From assembly GCA_016342385.1 (NCBI GenBank), contig JAEINM010000008.1, positions 1-24,428 of the forward strand: 24,428 nt of DNA. The letters run 5' to 3'. Source of the DNA: Spirochaetaceae bacterium. GTDB lineage: Bacteria; Spirochaetota; Spirochaetia; DSM-2461. This document shows, one piece after another, positions 1 to 8,275 of the stretch. The notes under the pieces were generated by a model. The model saw only the letters and a list, made by a program, of their open reading frames with translations. It ran no database searches and was not told the origin of the DNA. Numbering within the stretch: the stretch's first letter is position 1; every line of letters begins with the position of its first letter. Both the position numbers and the translations under genes were made by a program.

Positions 1-355
1 TAACATCTCCTGTTCCCGATAAGACAAAAGTTTTCTCTTTGTCCGCAACCAGCAGCATAGCTTCCAGTTTTCGAAGGGCTCTATCTGTTCTCCAGTCTTT
101 TGCCAATTCCACAGCGGCTCTGGTTATATCTCCGCCGAATTCCTTCAGGCGCTCTTCAAATCGCTCCATCAGAGTAAAGGCATCTGCGGTTGATCCGGCA
201 AATCCCGTAAGGACTTTCCCTCCCAGTAGAGTTCTCACTTTCCTGGCATTTCCCTTCATAATGACAGATTCACCCATGGTCACCTGCCCATCTCCTGCTA
301 TAGCGACATGTCCGTCTTTTCTAACTGCCAATATTGTTGTGCCTCGAATTTTCAT
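1..355 (-). CDS. hslV: HslV, ATP-dependent protease peptidase subunit (partial, C-terminus beyond window)
   Basis: Threonine peptidase of the HslUV (ClpQY) proteasome-like protease, a cytoplasmic double hexamer that degrades proteins unfolded by the HslU ATPase. Translating the minus strand from the ATG at 355 gives an open frame to the window edge, about 118 of the usual 175-180 residues. Family motifs are clear: TTILAVRKDG at 6-15, AGDGQVTMG at 20-28, GFAGSTADAFTLMERFE, RAAVELAKDWRTDRALRKLEA and SGTGDV. The nucleophile should be Thr6, exposed after removal of the five-residue leader MKIRG. The start overlaps the xerC stop as ATGA, with an AGGAGAG ribosome-binding site, so it is translationally coupled to xerC. 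HslU is expected just beyond position 1 but cannot be seen. Confidence 0.95.
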   Translation of the reverse strand, partial: MKIRGTTILAVRKDGHVAIAGDGQVTMGESVIMKGNARKVRTLLGGKVLTGFAGSTADAFTLMERFEERLKEFGGDITRAAVELAKDWRTDRALRKLEAMLLVADKEKTFVLSGTGDV

Positions 356-1239
356 AAGGTCTCTCCTGTTTTCTTTTTCCCATGAGGATGGGATTTCCTA
401 TAGACCTGCTTCAACCTCTCAATACCCGTATGGGTATAAATCTGAGTGGTGGAAATGCTCGAATGCCCCAGAAGTTCCTGAACAACTCGAATATCAGCTC
501 CCTCATTGACAAGTCCCGTTGCAAAACTATGCCTGAAAGTGTGGGGGCTGATCTTTTTAGAAAATCCCGATCGCACGATATATTTCTCTATAATATAATA
601 AATTCCTCTGGCTGTAATAGATTTTCCAGCGGCATCGAGTATAAGAGAATCATTGTTTTTGTCTCTAAGACACAGGTCCCTCAGAGGGAGGTACTCTCTC
701 AGTGCAGATCTAGCTTCACTCCCCACAAAAACCCACCGGTCCTTGCCGCCCTTCCCTCTTACGAGAGGATTGGATTTTAACAGATCCTGACACTTCATAT
801 TACAAATTTCACTGACGCGACAACCTGTGGAATAGAGCAATTCAAAGATTAGACGATCCCTTTTTCCCAGAAAATCATCACCGGTCAGAGCAATAAGATG
901 ACTGATTTCACTATCACTCAAATGAACTGGTAAGGTTCTGTTCAGTTTCATGGATTTAATGCCGGCGAAAGGATTATAGGGGCTCTCTTTCCTCTTTATC
1001 AGAAAATCATAATACCCTTTCAGGGCAGATATTTTTCTGTTGATAGAAGAAGACGCCAGTCCCTCTCTCGATAACTGACCGATAAAGGACCGTGCTATCT
1101 GTTTATCTATTTCAAAAGAGGGGATTTCCCACTCCTCGAGATATTCAAACCACACAGAGAGATCCTTTCTATAGGAGATAACAGTTGCATCTGAGAGCTT
1201 GCGGACATTCTGTATATATTGTAAATAAGTCTCCATCAT
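352..1239 (-). CDS. xerC: Tyrosine recombinase XerC
   Basis: Site-specific tyrosine recombinase, expected to act with XerD at dif to resolve chromosome dimers at division. The 295-residue protein has an N-terminal SAM-like core-binding domain (about 1-90) and a C-terminal catalytic domain with the full set: Arg141 (STGCRVSE), Lys163 (GKGGKD), His233 and Arg236 (PHTFRHSF), His259 (LLGHSS) and nucleophile Tyr268 (TTQIYTH). The C-terminus VYRKSHPHGKKK resembles XerC. An in-frame TTG at 1266 would add nine residues. The ATG at 1239 is preferred because it overlaps the dprA stop as ATGA, though its own ribosome-binding site (GAGAGGGG) is rather distant. XerC versus XerD naming is inferred from the tail and from the presence of a second paralogue at 2985-3881. 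Confidence 0.88.
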   Translation of the reverse strand: MMETYLQYIQNVRKLSDATVISYRKDLSVWFEYLEEWEIPSFEIDKQIARSFIGQLSREGLASSSINRKISALKGYYDFLIKRKESPYNPFAGIKSMKLNRTLPVHLSDSEISHLIALTGDDFLGKRDRLIFELLYSTGCRVSEICNMKCQDLLKSNPLVRGKGGKDRWVFVGSEARSALREYLPLRDLCLRDKNNDSLILDAAGKSITARGIYYIIEKYIVRSGFSKKISPHTFRHSFATGLVNEGADIRVVQELLGHSSISTTQIYTHTGIERLKQVYRKSHPHGKKKTGETL

Positions 1240-2237
1240 AAGCTGTAATATGTCCCCTCTCTGCAAATTTCTCTTCCCCGCAGTTCAGCAAGAAACCGGG
1301 CAGCAAGAAATCGGCCCGTCTCCAGACTGTCATAATCCTGACTGATATTTATCTTCCTTTTAAGATCTTTTGTTTTATAAGAGAGGCTGTTGAGAACCTC
1401 TAAAGCGGAAGCAACTGATGATGCCCCTTCATTGACCAGCTTCATGGTTCCGGCTCCCTTTGGAGCATCTGAGGGGACATGAAGGACAAAGACTTCCCGT
1501 CCCTGGGAGAGAGCAAAATCGGCCGTAATGATTGATCCGGAACCCATAGGCGCTTCAACCACAACCACAGCCTCGCTAAAGGCACTGAGGATTCTATTTC
1601 TCTCGGGGAAGTTATACTTTAAAGGGAGGGTTCCCGGCGGATATTCACTTAACAGAGTTCCTCCATTATCCAGAATTGCGGAAGCTAACCTGGTATTACA
1701 GGGGGGATAGATTCTGTCTACTCCGCAGCCCAAAACAGCGGCAGTATAATTTTTTCCGGCCAATGCGCCCCTATGAGCTTCTGTATCAATACCCTCGGCA
1801 AGACCGGAAATGACTGCTGCACCAGACCTGGCCAGATCAAAAGAAAGAGCATAAGCTTCTTTCAAAGCTCTACCAGAGGCTTTTCTTGTTCCGACGACTG
1901 AAATGTTCAGAGAATCTTCAGGCGGTATCTGGCCTCTGTAATAGAGCAGAAAGGGGGGATTGAAAATTTCCTTTAATTGCACCGGATAATTCTCATCTTC
2001 AATAAACAGTATTTTAATAGAATTTTTAACCATATGAGACAAATCACTATCCACCATTTCCAGCAACTGGTCCCGATTATAGGAGGCTATAATTTTTCTA
2101 CCGAGAATCAGCTCCATGTCCTTTTTTTCCGGCACCTGATCTATGGTAAAACAATAGTTCAAAAGTATCAGTTTCTCTTTAGTTGTCAAAAAGCGCATCC
2201 GCTGTAGCAGGAGTAGAAGGTGAGTATCCCTATTCAT
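1236..2237 (-). CDS. dprA: DprA/Smf, single-stranded DNA processing protein
   Basis: Cytoplasmic DNA-binding protein that loads RecA on incoming single-stranded DNA during transformation; in non-competent bacteria the role is less clear. The 333-residue protein has an N-terminal helical segment (about 1-75) and the DprA Rossmann-like domain: VVGTRKASGR at 114-123, SGLAEGIDTEAHRGAL at 144-159, LGCGVDRIYPP at 169-179, FPERNRI at 210-216 and GSGSIITADFALSQGREV at 232-249. The usual VPG motif near residue 254 is altered to VPSDAPKGAG. The C-terminal winged helix seen in many DprA proteins is not obvious in the last 45 residues. The ATG at 2237 overlaps the preceding lipoprotein gene by eight bases and has a GGAGAAGG site. 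The stop overlaps xerC. Confidence 0.92.
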   Translation of the reverse strand: MNRDTHLLLLLQRMRFLTTKEKLILLNYCFTIDQVPEKKDMELILGRKIIASYNRDQLLEMVDSDLSHMVKNSIKILFIEDENYPVQLKEIFNPPFLLYYRGQIPPEDSLNISVVGTRKASGRALKEAYALSFDLARSGAAVISGLAEGIDTEAHRGALAGKNYTAAVLGCGVDRIYPPCNTRLASAILDNGGTLLSEYPPGTLPLKYNFPERNRILSAFSEAVVVVEAPMGSGSIITADFALSQGREVFVLHVPSDAPKGAGTMKLVNEGASSVASALEVLNSLSYKTKDLKRKINISQDYDSLETGRFLAARFLAELRGREICREGTYYSL

Positions 2238-2985
2238 TGCCTTCTCCTCTCAAAATGGCATTGCGATTCGCTCTGGCCGATTCTATTTCCGTATCACTTT
2301 CACTGGTATTGATAATCTCATCATAGATATCTACAGCCTCACCTTCATTTCCAGAAGCATAATAAGCTGCTGCCAGAAGAAAACGGCCATTCATACTGCT
2401 CTTCTGTATTGTGTTATAGACTTCCATTAGAGGTATGGCTAACTCAGGCTGGTCCAGCTCATATACATATAAGATCGCTAATCCGTACATGGGAGAGGAA
2501 AAGCGGTCATTAACAGATAGTGAAGCTTTGTAATATCTTTCGGCCTGAATCAGTAATTCTCGGCTTCGGCCTTCAGAAACTTCCGTTTTTGAAAGCCTGG
2601 CAGAGGCGAGTCCGGCATTGTAGAGAACATTGGGGTTTTCCGGATAGATCGCAAGGGCTTCCTCAAAAGCCTCAAGAGCCAGGGCATACATGCTGTAATC
2701 GAGATATTTTAAACCTATAAGTTTGTAATAGGTCCCCAGTTTCTCGGCAGCATCTATTTTCTCATCAAGAATTTTACGATATTTTTCGATATCTTTCCTG
2801 AGAGTATTATAGTTTTTATCATTTTCGAGGTTATATGAGACAGAACCGTCACCTTCCATCTGGCTCATTCTCTCCAGAAGATCGGCATCATCTCTACTGC
2901 AGGCACCCAAAAAGCATATAAAGAGAATTACAATCGGGAAAGACCCGATTTTTCTGAATAACTTTACTATTCTTTTCATATCCAT
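2230..2985 (-). CDS. Tetratricopeptide-repeat lipoprotein
   Basis: Predicted exported lipoprotein of 251 residues, function unknown. The N-terminus is basic (MDMKRIVKLFRK), followed by a hydrophobic core and a lipobox LGAC with Cys29 as the lipidated residue. The mature part is mostly amphipathic helices with TPR-like spacing, for example YSMYALALEAFEEALAIYP around 100-120 followed by NPNVLYNAGLASARLSKT. Such repeats usually mediate protein contacts. The ATG at 2985 overlaps the xerD stop as TAATG, and the end overlaps dprA by eight bases, so it is coupled to both. From memory Borrelia has a TPR protein in the same position between smf and ftsZ, which suggests a conserved link with division or envelope growth; that link is inference. 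The ATG two codons downstream is an alternative start. Confidence 0.85.
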   Translation of the reverse strand: MDMKRIVKLFRKIGSFPIVILFICFLGACSRDDADLLERMSQMEGDGSVSYNLENDKNYNTLRKDIEKYRKILDEKIDAAEKLGTYYKLIGLKYLDYSMYALALEAFEEALAIYPENPNVLYNAGLASARLSKTEVSEGRSRELLIQAERYYKASLSVNDRFSSPMYGLAILYVYELDQPELAIPLMEVYNTIQKSSMNGRFLLAAAYYASGNEGEAVDIYDEIINTSESDTEIESARANRNAILRGEGNE

Positions 2986-3881
2986 TATCCCCTTGGATGA
3001 TACTCTTTGTGAGCACTCTGCAAATCATCACAGTTGAGATGAGTATATATTTGAGTTGTACTGATATCAGAATGCCCCAACAGCTCCTGAACACTTCTCA
3101 AATCCGCACCACCCTGTAATAAATGGGTGGCAAATGAATGCCTCAAGGTATGTATTTTCCCTGAAACGCCTGCTCTTTCTGCGGTCTCCCTGAAACGTTT
3201 CCACATTCCTTTGCGGGAGAGTCCACCTCCAAGGCGGTTTAAAAACAATGCCTCTGTTACTTTTCCAGGACGGCAGAACCCCGGCCGTGCTTCAAGCAGA
3301 TACATTTTTAACCAATGTTCCGCTCTCTCGCCAAGAGGAATAAGCCTTTCCTTGCCACCCTTTCCCGTAACTTTAATCAGACCTTCTTCAAAGTATAAAT
3401 CACCCACATTGAGACCAACCGCTTCTGAAACTCTCAACCCACAGGAATAAATAAGTTCAAAAAGGGCACGATCCCTTAATCCCGAAAGAGAAGTGCAGTC
3501 TATTTCCTGAAGAAATAGATCGACCTCTTCAATTGTCATGACTTCAGGCAAATGCCTGGCCAGTCTGGGCATATCGAGCAGCCTGACCGGATTGTCTTTT
3601 CTCTGGCCGACCTGAATGATAAACTCAAAGTATGATTTTAAGGTACTGAGGATTTTTGAGACCGTTCGTGCCGAAAGAGTACAATCGATAGACTGTCTGA
3701 AAATAATATACTCAGAGACTGATTCCGCTTCAACGGTAGAGGCTTTATGCCCATTATTTACCAGCCAGAGAATAAACTCCCTGATCTCACGGATATACGT
3801 TTCAACCGTATTGTCCGCCATTCTGAGTTCAATATTCAAGTAATCTTCGAATGCTCGTTCAGTCCACTGGTCTCCCATCAT
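2985..3881 (-). CDS. xerD: Tyrosine recombinase XerD
   Basis: Second Xer-type tyrosine recombinase, 298 residues, presumed partner of the XerC-like protein for dimer resolution at dif. The N-terminal core-binding domain spans about 1-105. The catalytic domain carries Arg150 (SCGLRVSEA), Lys174 (GKGGKE), His244 and Arg247 (IHTLRHSFATHLL), His270 (LLGHSD) and Tyr279 (TTQIYTH). The terminal YHPRG is close to the HHPRA end of XerD, which supports the naming. The start lies two bases after the ftsZ stop, with AAAGGAA as ribosome-binding site inside the ftsZ end. Nothing suggests an integron or phage integrase: the gene is embedded in a division operon, has no attachment-site repeats beside it, and has typical Xer length. 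Confidence 0.9.
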   Translation of the reverse strand: MMGDQWTERAFEDYLNIELRMADNTVETYIREIREFILWLVNNGHKASTVEAESVSEYIIFRQSIDCTLSARTVSKILSTLKSYFEFIIQVGQRKDNPVRLLDMPRLARHLPEVMTIEEVDLFLQEIDCTSLSGLRDRALFELIYSCGLRVSEAVGLNVGDLYFEEGLIKVTGKGGKERLIPLGERAEHWLKMYLLEARPGFCRPGKVTEALFLNRLGGGLSRKGMWKRFRETAERAGVSGKIHTLRHSFATHLLQGGADLRSVQELLGHSDISTTQIYTHLNCDDLQSAHKEYHPRG

Positions 3882-3883
3882 TC

Positions 3884-5077
3884 TCAGTTCCTTTTCCCAC
3901 CGATCAATTTATTCCGGTCTCTCATAATAGTGGGAACATAGAGATCATCACCAATGGGATTATCTGAATGACTGAAAATATAATCAACGGGTTTCTTAAT
4001 TTTCTCTCTCATCTCCTCGCCAGAACTGAGAGCCTCCCAGTCTTTGAAGGATAGAATCTCGTTTTTGTCTGAATCGACAGAAGTAACCGGCATGGTCTCG
4101 GCCGCCTCTGTTTTCCTATGGGAAAAACCTGTGGCAATGACAGTAACTTTAATCTCATCCAAAAGAGTTTCATCTATAGCTGTGCCGGCTATAATAGTCG
4201 CATCGGGATCAATATTAGAACTGATAATCTCCATAACTTCATTGAATTCTGAAAGAGAAAAATCCTCTCCACCCGTCACATTTACCAGCAAACCTTTGGC
4301 CCCTTCTATAGAGGCATCTTCCAACAGAGGATTATTGATGGCGCTGGTCGCAGCATCAACAGCCCGGTTATCACCCTGGCCGAAACCGATCCCCATCAGG
4401 GCTTCTCCCTGGCCTTCCATTACAGTTTTTACATCGGCAAAATCGATATTGATATCACCATGCAGTGTTATAAGATCGGAAATACCCTGAACCCCCATCC
4501 TCAAAACATCGTCAGCTTTCAGAAAAGCCTGCCTGATAGGTGTCCGTTTATCTACAATTTTCAGAAGATGCTGATTGGGAATTGTAATAAGCGTATCGAC
4601 ATGCTCATGCAGTTTTTTTATACCCTCTTCTGCAAGAGACATCTTTTTCTGCCCTTCGAAATCAAAGGGTTTTGTCACTACAGCAACTGTCAGAGCCCCG
4701 ACTTCTTTTGCAATTGAGGCGATTACCGGCGCTGAGCCTGTTCCGGTCCCTCCGCCCATACCAGCTGTGACAAAAACCATATCTGCCCCTTTGAGGAGAT
4801 TTTTTATAGTTTCTCTGTCTTCTTCTGCAGCCAATTCACCTATTTGCGGCTTACCTCCGGCTCCGAGACCTCCGGTCAATTTAGACCCGAGAGCAATTTT
4901 GACATCTGCCTTTGACTTATTCAAAGCCTGCTGATCTGTGTTGGTCGCAATAAAATGAACATCATTCAGCTCACATTCAATCATACGGTTGACAGCATTA
5001 CTGCCACCTCCACCGGTTCCGATAACTTTTATGACAGTACCGGCGCTGTTTTTACTTTCAACTAATTCAATATCCAT
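3884..5077 (-). CDS. ftsZ: Cell division GTPase FtsZ
   Basis: Tubulin-like GTPase that polymerises into the Z ring and recruits the divisome. The 397-residue protein has the glycine-rich nucleotide loop GTGGGGSNAV at 20-29, the tubulin signature GGGTGTG at 108-114, and the T7 synergy loop NIDFADVKTVM, which supplies the catalytic aspartates to the neighbouring subunit. A short linker leads to a C-terminal peptide, DDLYVPTIMRDRNKL, that matches the conserved tail used to bind FtsA. An upstream ATG at 5089 is in frame, but it has no ribosome-binding site of its own. The strong GGGAGGGG sequence lies just inside that extension and directly precedes the ATG at 5077, so 5077 is chosen. The gene follows ftsA by 30 bases. 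Confidence 0.96.
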   Translation of the reverse strand: MDIELVESKNSAGTVIKVIGTGGGGSNAVNRMIECELNDVHFIATNTDQQALNKSKADVKIALGSKLTGGLGAGGKPQIGELAAEEDRETIKNLLKGADMVFVTAGMGGGTGTGSAPVIASIAKEVGALTVAVVTKPFDFEGQKKMSLAEEGIKKLHEHVDTLITIPNQHLLKIVDKRTPIRQAFLKADDVLRMGVQGISDLITLHGDINIDFADVKTVMEGQGEALMGIGFGQGDNRAVDAATSAINNPLLEDASIEGAKGLLVNVTGGEDFSLSEFNEVMEIISSNIDPDATIIAGTAIDETLLDEIKVTVIATGFSHRKTEAAETMPVTSVDSDKNEILSFKDWEALSSGEEMREKIKKPVDYIFSHSDNPIGDDLYVPTIMRDRNKLIGGKRN

Positions 5078-5107
5078 ATCCCCTCCCATAAGGATAAATT
5101 GTTATAT

Positions 5108-6346
5108 CTATATAAATTCTTTAAACCAGGTTCCAATTCTCCTGAAGAAATCCACAATAACCCCCGATGAAATAATATCCACAACAGGTCCCTCTTCTTC
5201 GATCTGCTGAGCCTTATACTGAAGCAATCCCGTAACGGTAGAATACTCGGGACTTCTATATCGCTCCTCCAGTCCTTTAATATTCTTAGGATACCCGATC
5301 CTGGCCGGCATTTTAAATATTTCCTGGGCCAGCTCTGCAACACCGGGCAGCAGTGCTCCTCCACCGGTTATAACGAGACCACCTCCCAGACGACTGAGAT
5401 ACCCTTTTTCTCCCAATTGCTTTTTCACCAGAAGAAAGAGCTCAGCCATTCTCGGCTGAAGAATCCGGCAGATTCTCATTTCAGGTACCGAAACAGGTGG
5501 GCGACCTCCAATTCCGGGAATAATCACAGATTCATTTCTGTCGATCAGTGGTTCCCAGCAGCAACCCGACTGAAGTTTGATCCTCTCTGCTTCATCAAAA
5601 GGTATATTCAGCATAATAGACAGATCATTAGTCACTTCCTGAGCACCAACAGGTAAAACACTGGTATAATAAGGAGCTCCCCCGAAATGCACCAGAAGAT
5701 CTGTCGTACCATTACCAATATCAAGAAAAAGAACTCCCAGTTCCTTCTCGTCTCTTGATAATACGGAATAAGAAGCTCCTATTGATTCAAGTACGATCTC
5801 ATCAACCTTATATCCGCTTCTATTAATACATTTAATTATGTTTTTTGAAGCTGATATGGTTGAAGTAATAATATGCACTTCAGATTCGAGTCTAACTCCT
5901 ATCATATCAACAGGATTCTTTATTCCCGCCTGATCATCAACAATGTATTCCTGGGGAATAACATGAAGTACTTCTCTATCCATAGGCATAACAATTGCCT
6001 TAGCCGCATCAATGACCCGTTCGACATCGACTCTGTTTATTTCCCGTCCTTTACCGGTCACAGCGACAACTCCGCGGGAATTGATTCCTTCAATATTGCC
6101 ACCGGCAATACCGGCGAGAACCGATTCGACAGTGCGTCCCGCCTGCTGTTCCGCCATATCAATGGCTTCTTCCACAGCTTTCATTGCGGCTTCAATATTG
6201 ACAACAACACCTCGCCTCAAGCCCTTGGAGGCAGCCATACCGACTCCTGCGACAGTGAGATCACCCTCTTCATCAAACTCTGCAATAAAAGCACAGATTT
6301 TACTGGTTCCGATATCAAGTGCTACAATAATTTCATCTGAAGTCAA
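5108..6346 (-). CDS. ftsA: Cell division protein FtsA (TTG start)
   Basis: Actin-like ATPase that tethers FtsZ filaments to the inner membrane and signals to the septal synthases. At 412 residues it is of normal length. Visible parts are the phosphate-1 motif VALDIGTSK near the N-terminus, the inserted 1C subdomain, FLDIGNGTTDLLVHFGG (phosphate 2), VITGGGALLPGVAELA (adenosine site), and a C-terminal amphipathic helix, VDFFRRIGTWFKEFI, that should act as membrane anchor. The open frame extends upstream to 6403, but the extra 19 residues are unlike FtsA. The TTG at 6346 lies one base after the ftsQ stop with a GGGAGGAAG site nine bases upstream, and gives TSDEIIVALDIG directly at the N-terminus as in the family. 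The TTG may keep FtsA low relative to FtsZ; that is inference. Confidence 0.93.
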   Translation of the reverse strand: MTSDEIIVALDIGTSKICAFIAEFDEEGDLTVAGVGMAASKGLRRGVVVNIEAAMKAVEEAIDMAEQQAGRTVESVLAGIAGGNIEGINSRGVVAVTGKGREINRVDVERVIDAAKAIVMPMDREVLHVIPQEYIVDDQAGIKNPVDMIGVRLESEVHIITSTISASKNIIKCINRSGYKVDEIVLESIGASYSVLSRDEKELGVLFLDIGNGTTDLLVHFGGAPYYTSVLPVGAQEVTNDLSIMLNIPFDEAERIKLQSGCCWEPLIDRNESVIIPGIGGRPPVSVPEMRICRILQPRMAELFLLVKKQLGEKGYLSRLGGGLVITGGGALLPGVAELAQEIFKMPARIGYPKNIKGLEERYRSPEYSTVTGLLQYKAQQIEEEGPVVDIISSGVIVDFFRRIGTWFKEFI

Positions 6347-6347
6347 T

Positions 6348-7103
6348 CTAAACTTCCTCCCTGAGACGATAAATGATCTCTTTAGTTCTAAAATCAACCT
6401 CACCGATTCTATCAGTCAATTTCTGTTGTTTCAGTACATCAAAAACCATAATAATATTTGTAAGGACATGACCGTCCAGTTTATTCCCGATTCTGGCCTG
6501 GACAGGGTAAGAGCTGAGAAAAAGAACAAGGTCATACCCTCTCTCTCCCCGTCTTTCAACCCGAATTTCAGACAAAAGATTAAATAGAGCTAGATCATTT
6601 TCTCTCAATTTCTTCAAATCTTCCAGTAAAGGCCGTAGAGCTTCCGGCAGCTGGGCTCCCAATTCGAGAGACTGGAACCTCACTCCTGTAATAACAGGCA
6701 GATCCCAGTTTTTAAGATCTTTACCGCTATTAAAAATAATACCTTCACTATCTATTGCAACAGGTACTGATTTTTCATTAATTTTCAGCACTGAAACAGC
6801 AATAGCTTCTCGAGCATAAAGATACAATTGCAGTTTATCGGGAAAGATTTTTTCCACAGAAGCCTTTCTTACCTCAGGATACTTTTCAAGGCGTGCCTTG
6901 ATTTCTTCGGGAAAAATATTGTAGTAATACTGACCGGATTCAATTCCTGCAATAGTCCGGATTTCACCATCAGTCAAAGAGACCTCGCTCTCCACTTTAA
7001 TTTTTTTAAGAATGATATTTGGCACAATAAATACTTTGAATACAAGTTGTCCCGCCAGTATAAACGAGAAAATGAAAATGACTTTAATAAGTACTTTCCT
7101 CAT
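6348..7103 (-). CDS. ftsQ: Cell division protein FtsQ/DivIB
   Basis: Bitopic inner-membrane divisome protein that forms the FtsQLB subcomplex and regulates septal peptidoglycan synthesis. The 251-residue protein has a short cytoplasmic start, one membrane segment (about 5-25), and a POTRA domain (about 33-100) with the typical IKVESEVSLTDGEIRTIAGI opening and the KYPEVRKASVEKIFPDKLQL strand pattern. A beta domain follows. The ATG overlaps the ftsW stop as ATGA, with GAGGTGAT upstream. The stop is one base before the ftsA TTG, and the ftsQ end carries the ftsA ribosome-binding site. FtsB is not encoded nearby. Confidence 0.9.
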   Translation of the reverse strand: MRKVLIKVIFIFSFILAGQLVFKVFIVPNIILKKIKVESEVSLTDGEIRTIAGIESGQYYYNIFPEEIKARLEKYPEVRKASVEKIFPDKLQLYLYAREAIAVSVLKINEKSVPVAIDSEGIIFNSGKDLKNWDLPVITGVRFQSLELGAQLPEALRPLLEDLKKLRENDLALFNLLSEIRVERRGERGYDLVLFLSSYPVQARIGNKLDGHVLTNIIMVFDVLKQQKLTDRIGEVDFRTKEIIYRLREEV

Positions 7104-8272
7104 TTTTTATCACCTCTATCGCCATTATTATTTCTGGAAACATTGAGTAGCAACCCGAAAATAATCAAAGTGATCAGAGAAGTAGATCCGCCGGCAGAAA
7201 ATAAGGGAAGAGGAATACCTGTGGCAGGAATGAATCCGGAGACAACAGACATGTTGGTCAGAGCCTGCAGATAAACAGCAGTAGTCAGGCCGAAAGCCAT
7301 GTATTTTTCAAATAAGTTTTCCGCTTTCATAGCTATAGAAAAACCTCTCCAGGCAAATAACCCGAAAAGAATGAAAACAAAAAGAACACCGATATAGCCT
7401 GCTTCTTCACCTATTACGGCAAAGACAAAATCTGAATGAGCCTGAGGAAGGGATCCCTGTTTCATGTAACTCTGTCCCAGCCCCTCACCCCAGAAACCTC
7501 CCGACTGGAGTGCACTCCGGGCAGTCAGGACCTGATATCCCGCACCTGACGGGTCCGATTCCGGATTGAGCCAGGAGATGATCCGCCTGATTCTGTAGGG
7601 TTTGGCCCGCAACATAAGAAAAGCACCGAGAGAACCGGACGCTCCAAGGAAAACGACAAATAAAGGACTCATTCCACCCAGTATGAGCATGAGAAAAGCT
7701 ACAATAAAAATCAGGGCCGCCGAAGAGAAATCATTCTGAGAATATACAACCAGAGTTGATATAAGAATAATCAGCATCTGAGGAACAACAGCTTTGCTGA
7801 ATTCTTTCATTCTGTTTATATTTTTCTCAAGCATCTTTGCCACATATAAAACCAGTGAAAGTCTGATCAGCTCTGAGGGTTGAAAGGATATACCACCCAC
7901 TTCGAGCCATCTTCTTGCCCCACCGGACTCGATACCCAGACCGGGAATAAACAACAGCAGATTTACAGCGATGGAAAAAAACATAAAAACCGGAATGTAT
8001 TTTTTAAGAAGGACCAGTGATACTTTTGATGCTGCAAAAGCGGATATTGTTCCCAGCACAAGCCAGAGAAACTGTTTTTTCACAAAATGAAAAGGAGAAC
8101 CGAAGACAGTATCGGCAAAATTATAGGAAGAGGAAAAAAGAGCGGCAAATCCCACTCCTGACAGAAGAATAATGAGAATTAAAAAAACAGCATCAAAGGC
8201 AGGTTCATTTATTTTCTGAGCTGTAAAATTATTATTAACAATATGTCTATCATGAATGGAAAAACTACTCAT
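7100..8272 (-). CDS. ftsW: Septal peptidoglycan glycosyltransferase FtsW (SEDS family)
   Basis: Polytopic SEDS polymerase that joins lipid II into glycan strands at the septum, normally with the transpeptidase FtsI. The 390-residue protein has about ten hydrophobic segments after a polar N-terminus. SEDS marks are GARRWLEVGGISFQPSELIRL around 118-138, the large extracytoplasmic loop with SGAGYQVLTARSALQSGG and GEGLGQS, the catalytic aspartate Asp281 in AHSDFVFAVIGEE, and GIPLPLFSAGGSTSL near the end. FtsW is preferred over RodA because the gene sits among ftsQ, ftsA and ftsZ. The start is three bases after mraY with an AAGGT site, and the stop overlaps ftsQ. Its transpeptidase partner is not in this window. 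Confidence 0.93.
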   Translation of the reverse strand: MSSFSIHDRHIVNNNFTAQKINEPAFDAVFLILIILLSGVGFAALFSSSYNFADTVFGSPFHFVKKQFLWLVLGTISAFAASKVSLVLLKKYIPVFMFFSIAVNLLLFIPGLGIESGGARRWLEVGGISFQPSELIRLSLVLYVAKMLEKNINRMKEFSKAVVPQMLIILISTLVVYSQNDFSSAALIFIVAFLMLILGGMSPLFVVFLGASGSLGAFLMLRAKPYRIRRIISWLNPESDPSGAGYQVLTARSALQSGGFWGEGLGQSYMKQGSLPQAHSDFVFAVIGEEAGYIGVLFVFILFGLFAWRGFSIAMKAENLFEKYMAFGLTTAVYLQALTNMSVVSGFIPATGIPLPLFSAGGSTSLITLIIFGLLLNVSRNNNGDRGDKK

Positions 8273-8275
8273 ACT

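Noticed and set aside
39..780. Plus-strand open frames of 156 and 132 codons opposite hslV and xerC
   Set aside because: They are antisense to clear HslV and XerC coding sequence, lack ribosome-binding sites and show no family motifs.
352..3881. Xer genes as integrases of an integron or genomic island
   Set aside because: They have Xer-type length and tails, lie within tightly coupled operon genes, and no attachment-site repeats or cargo are present.
6012..6587. Plus-strand open frame of 191 codons opposite ftsA/ftsQ
   Set aside because: Its sequence is a serine/threonine/isoleucine-rich mirror of the FtsA codons, and both underlying genes are certain.
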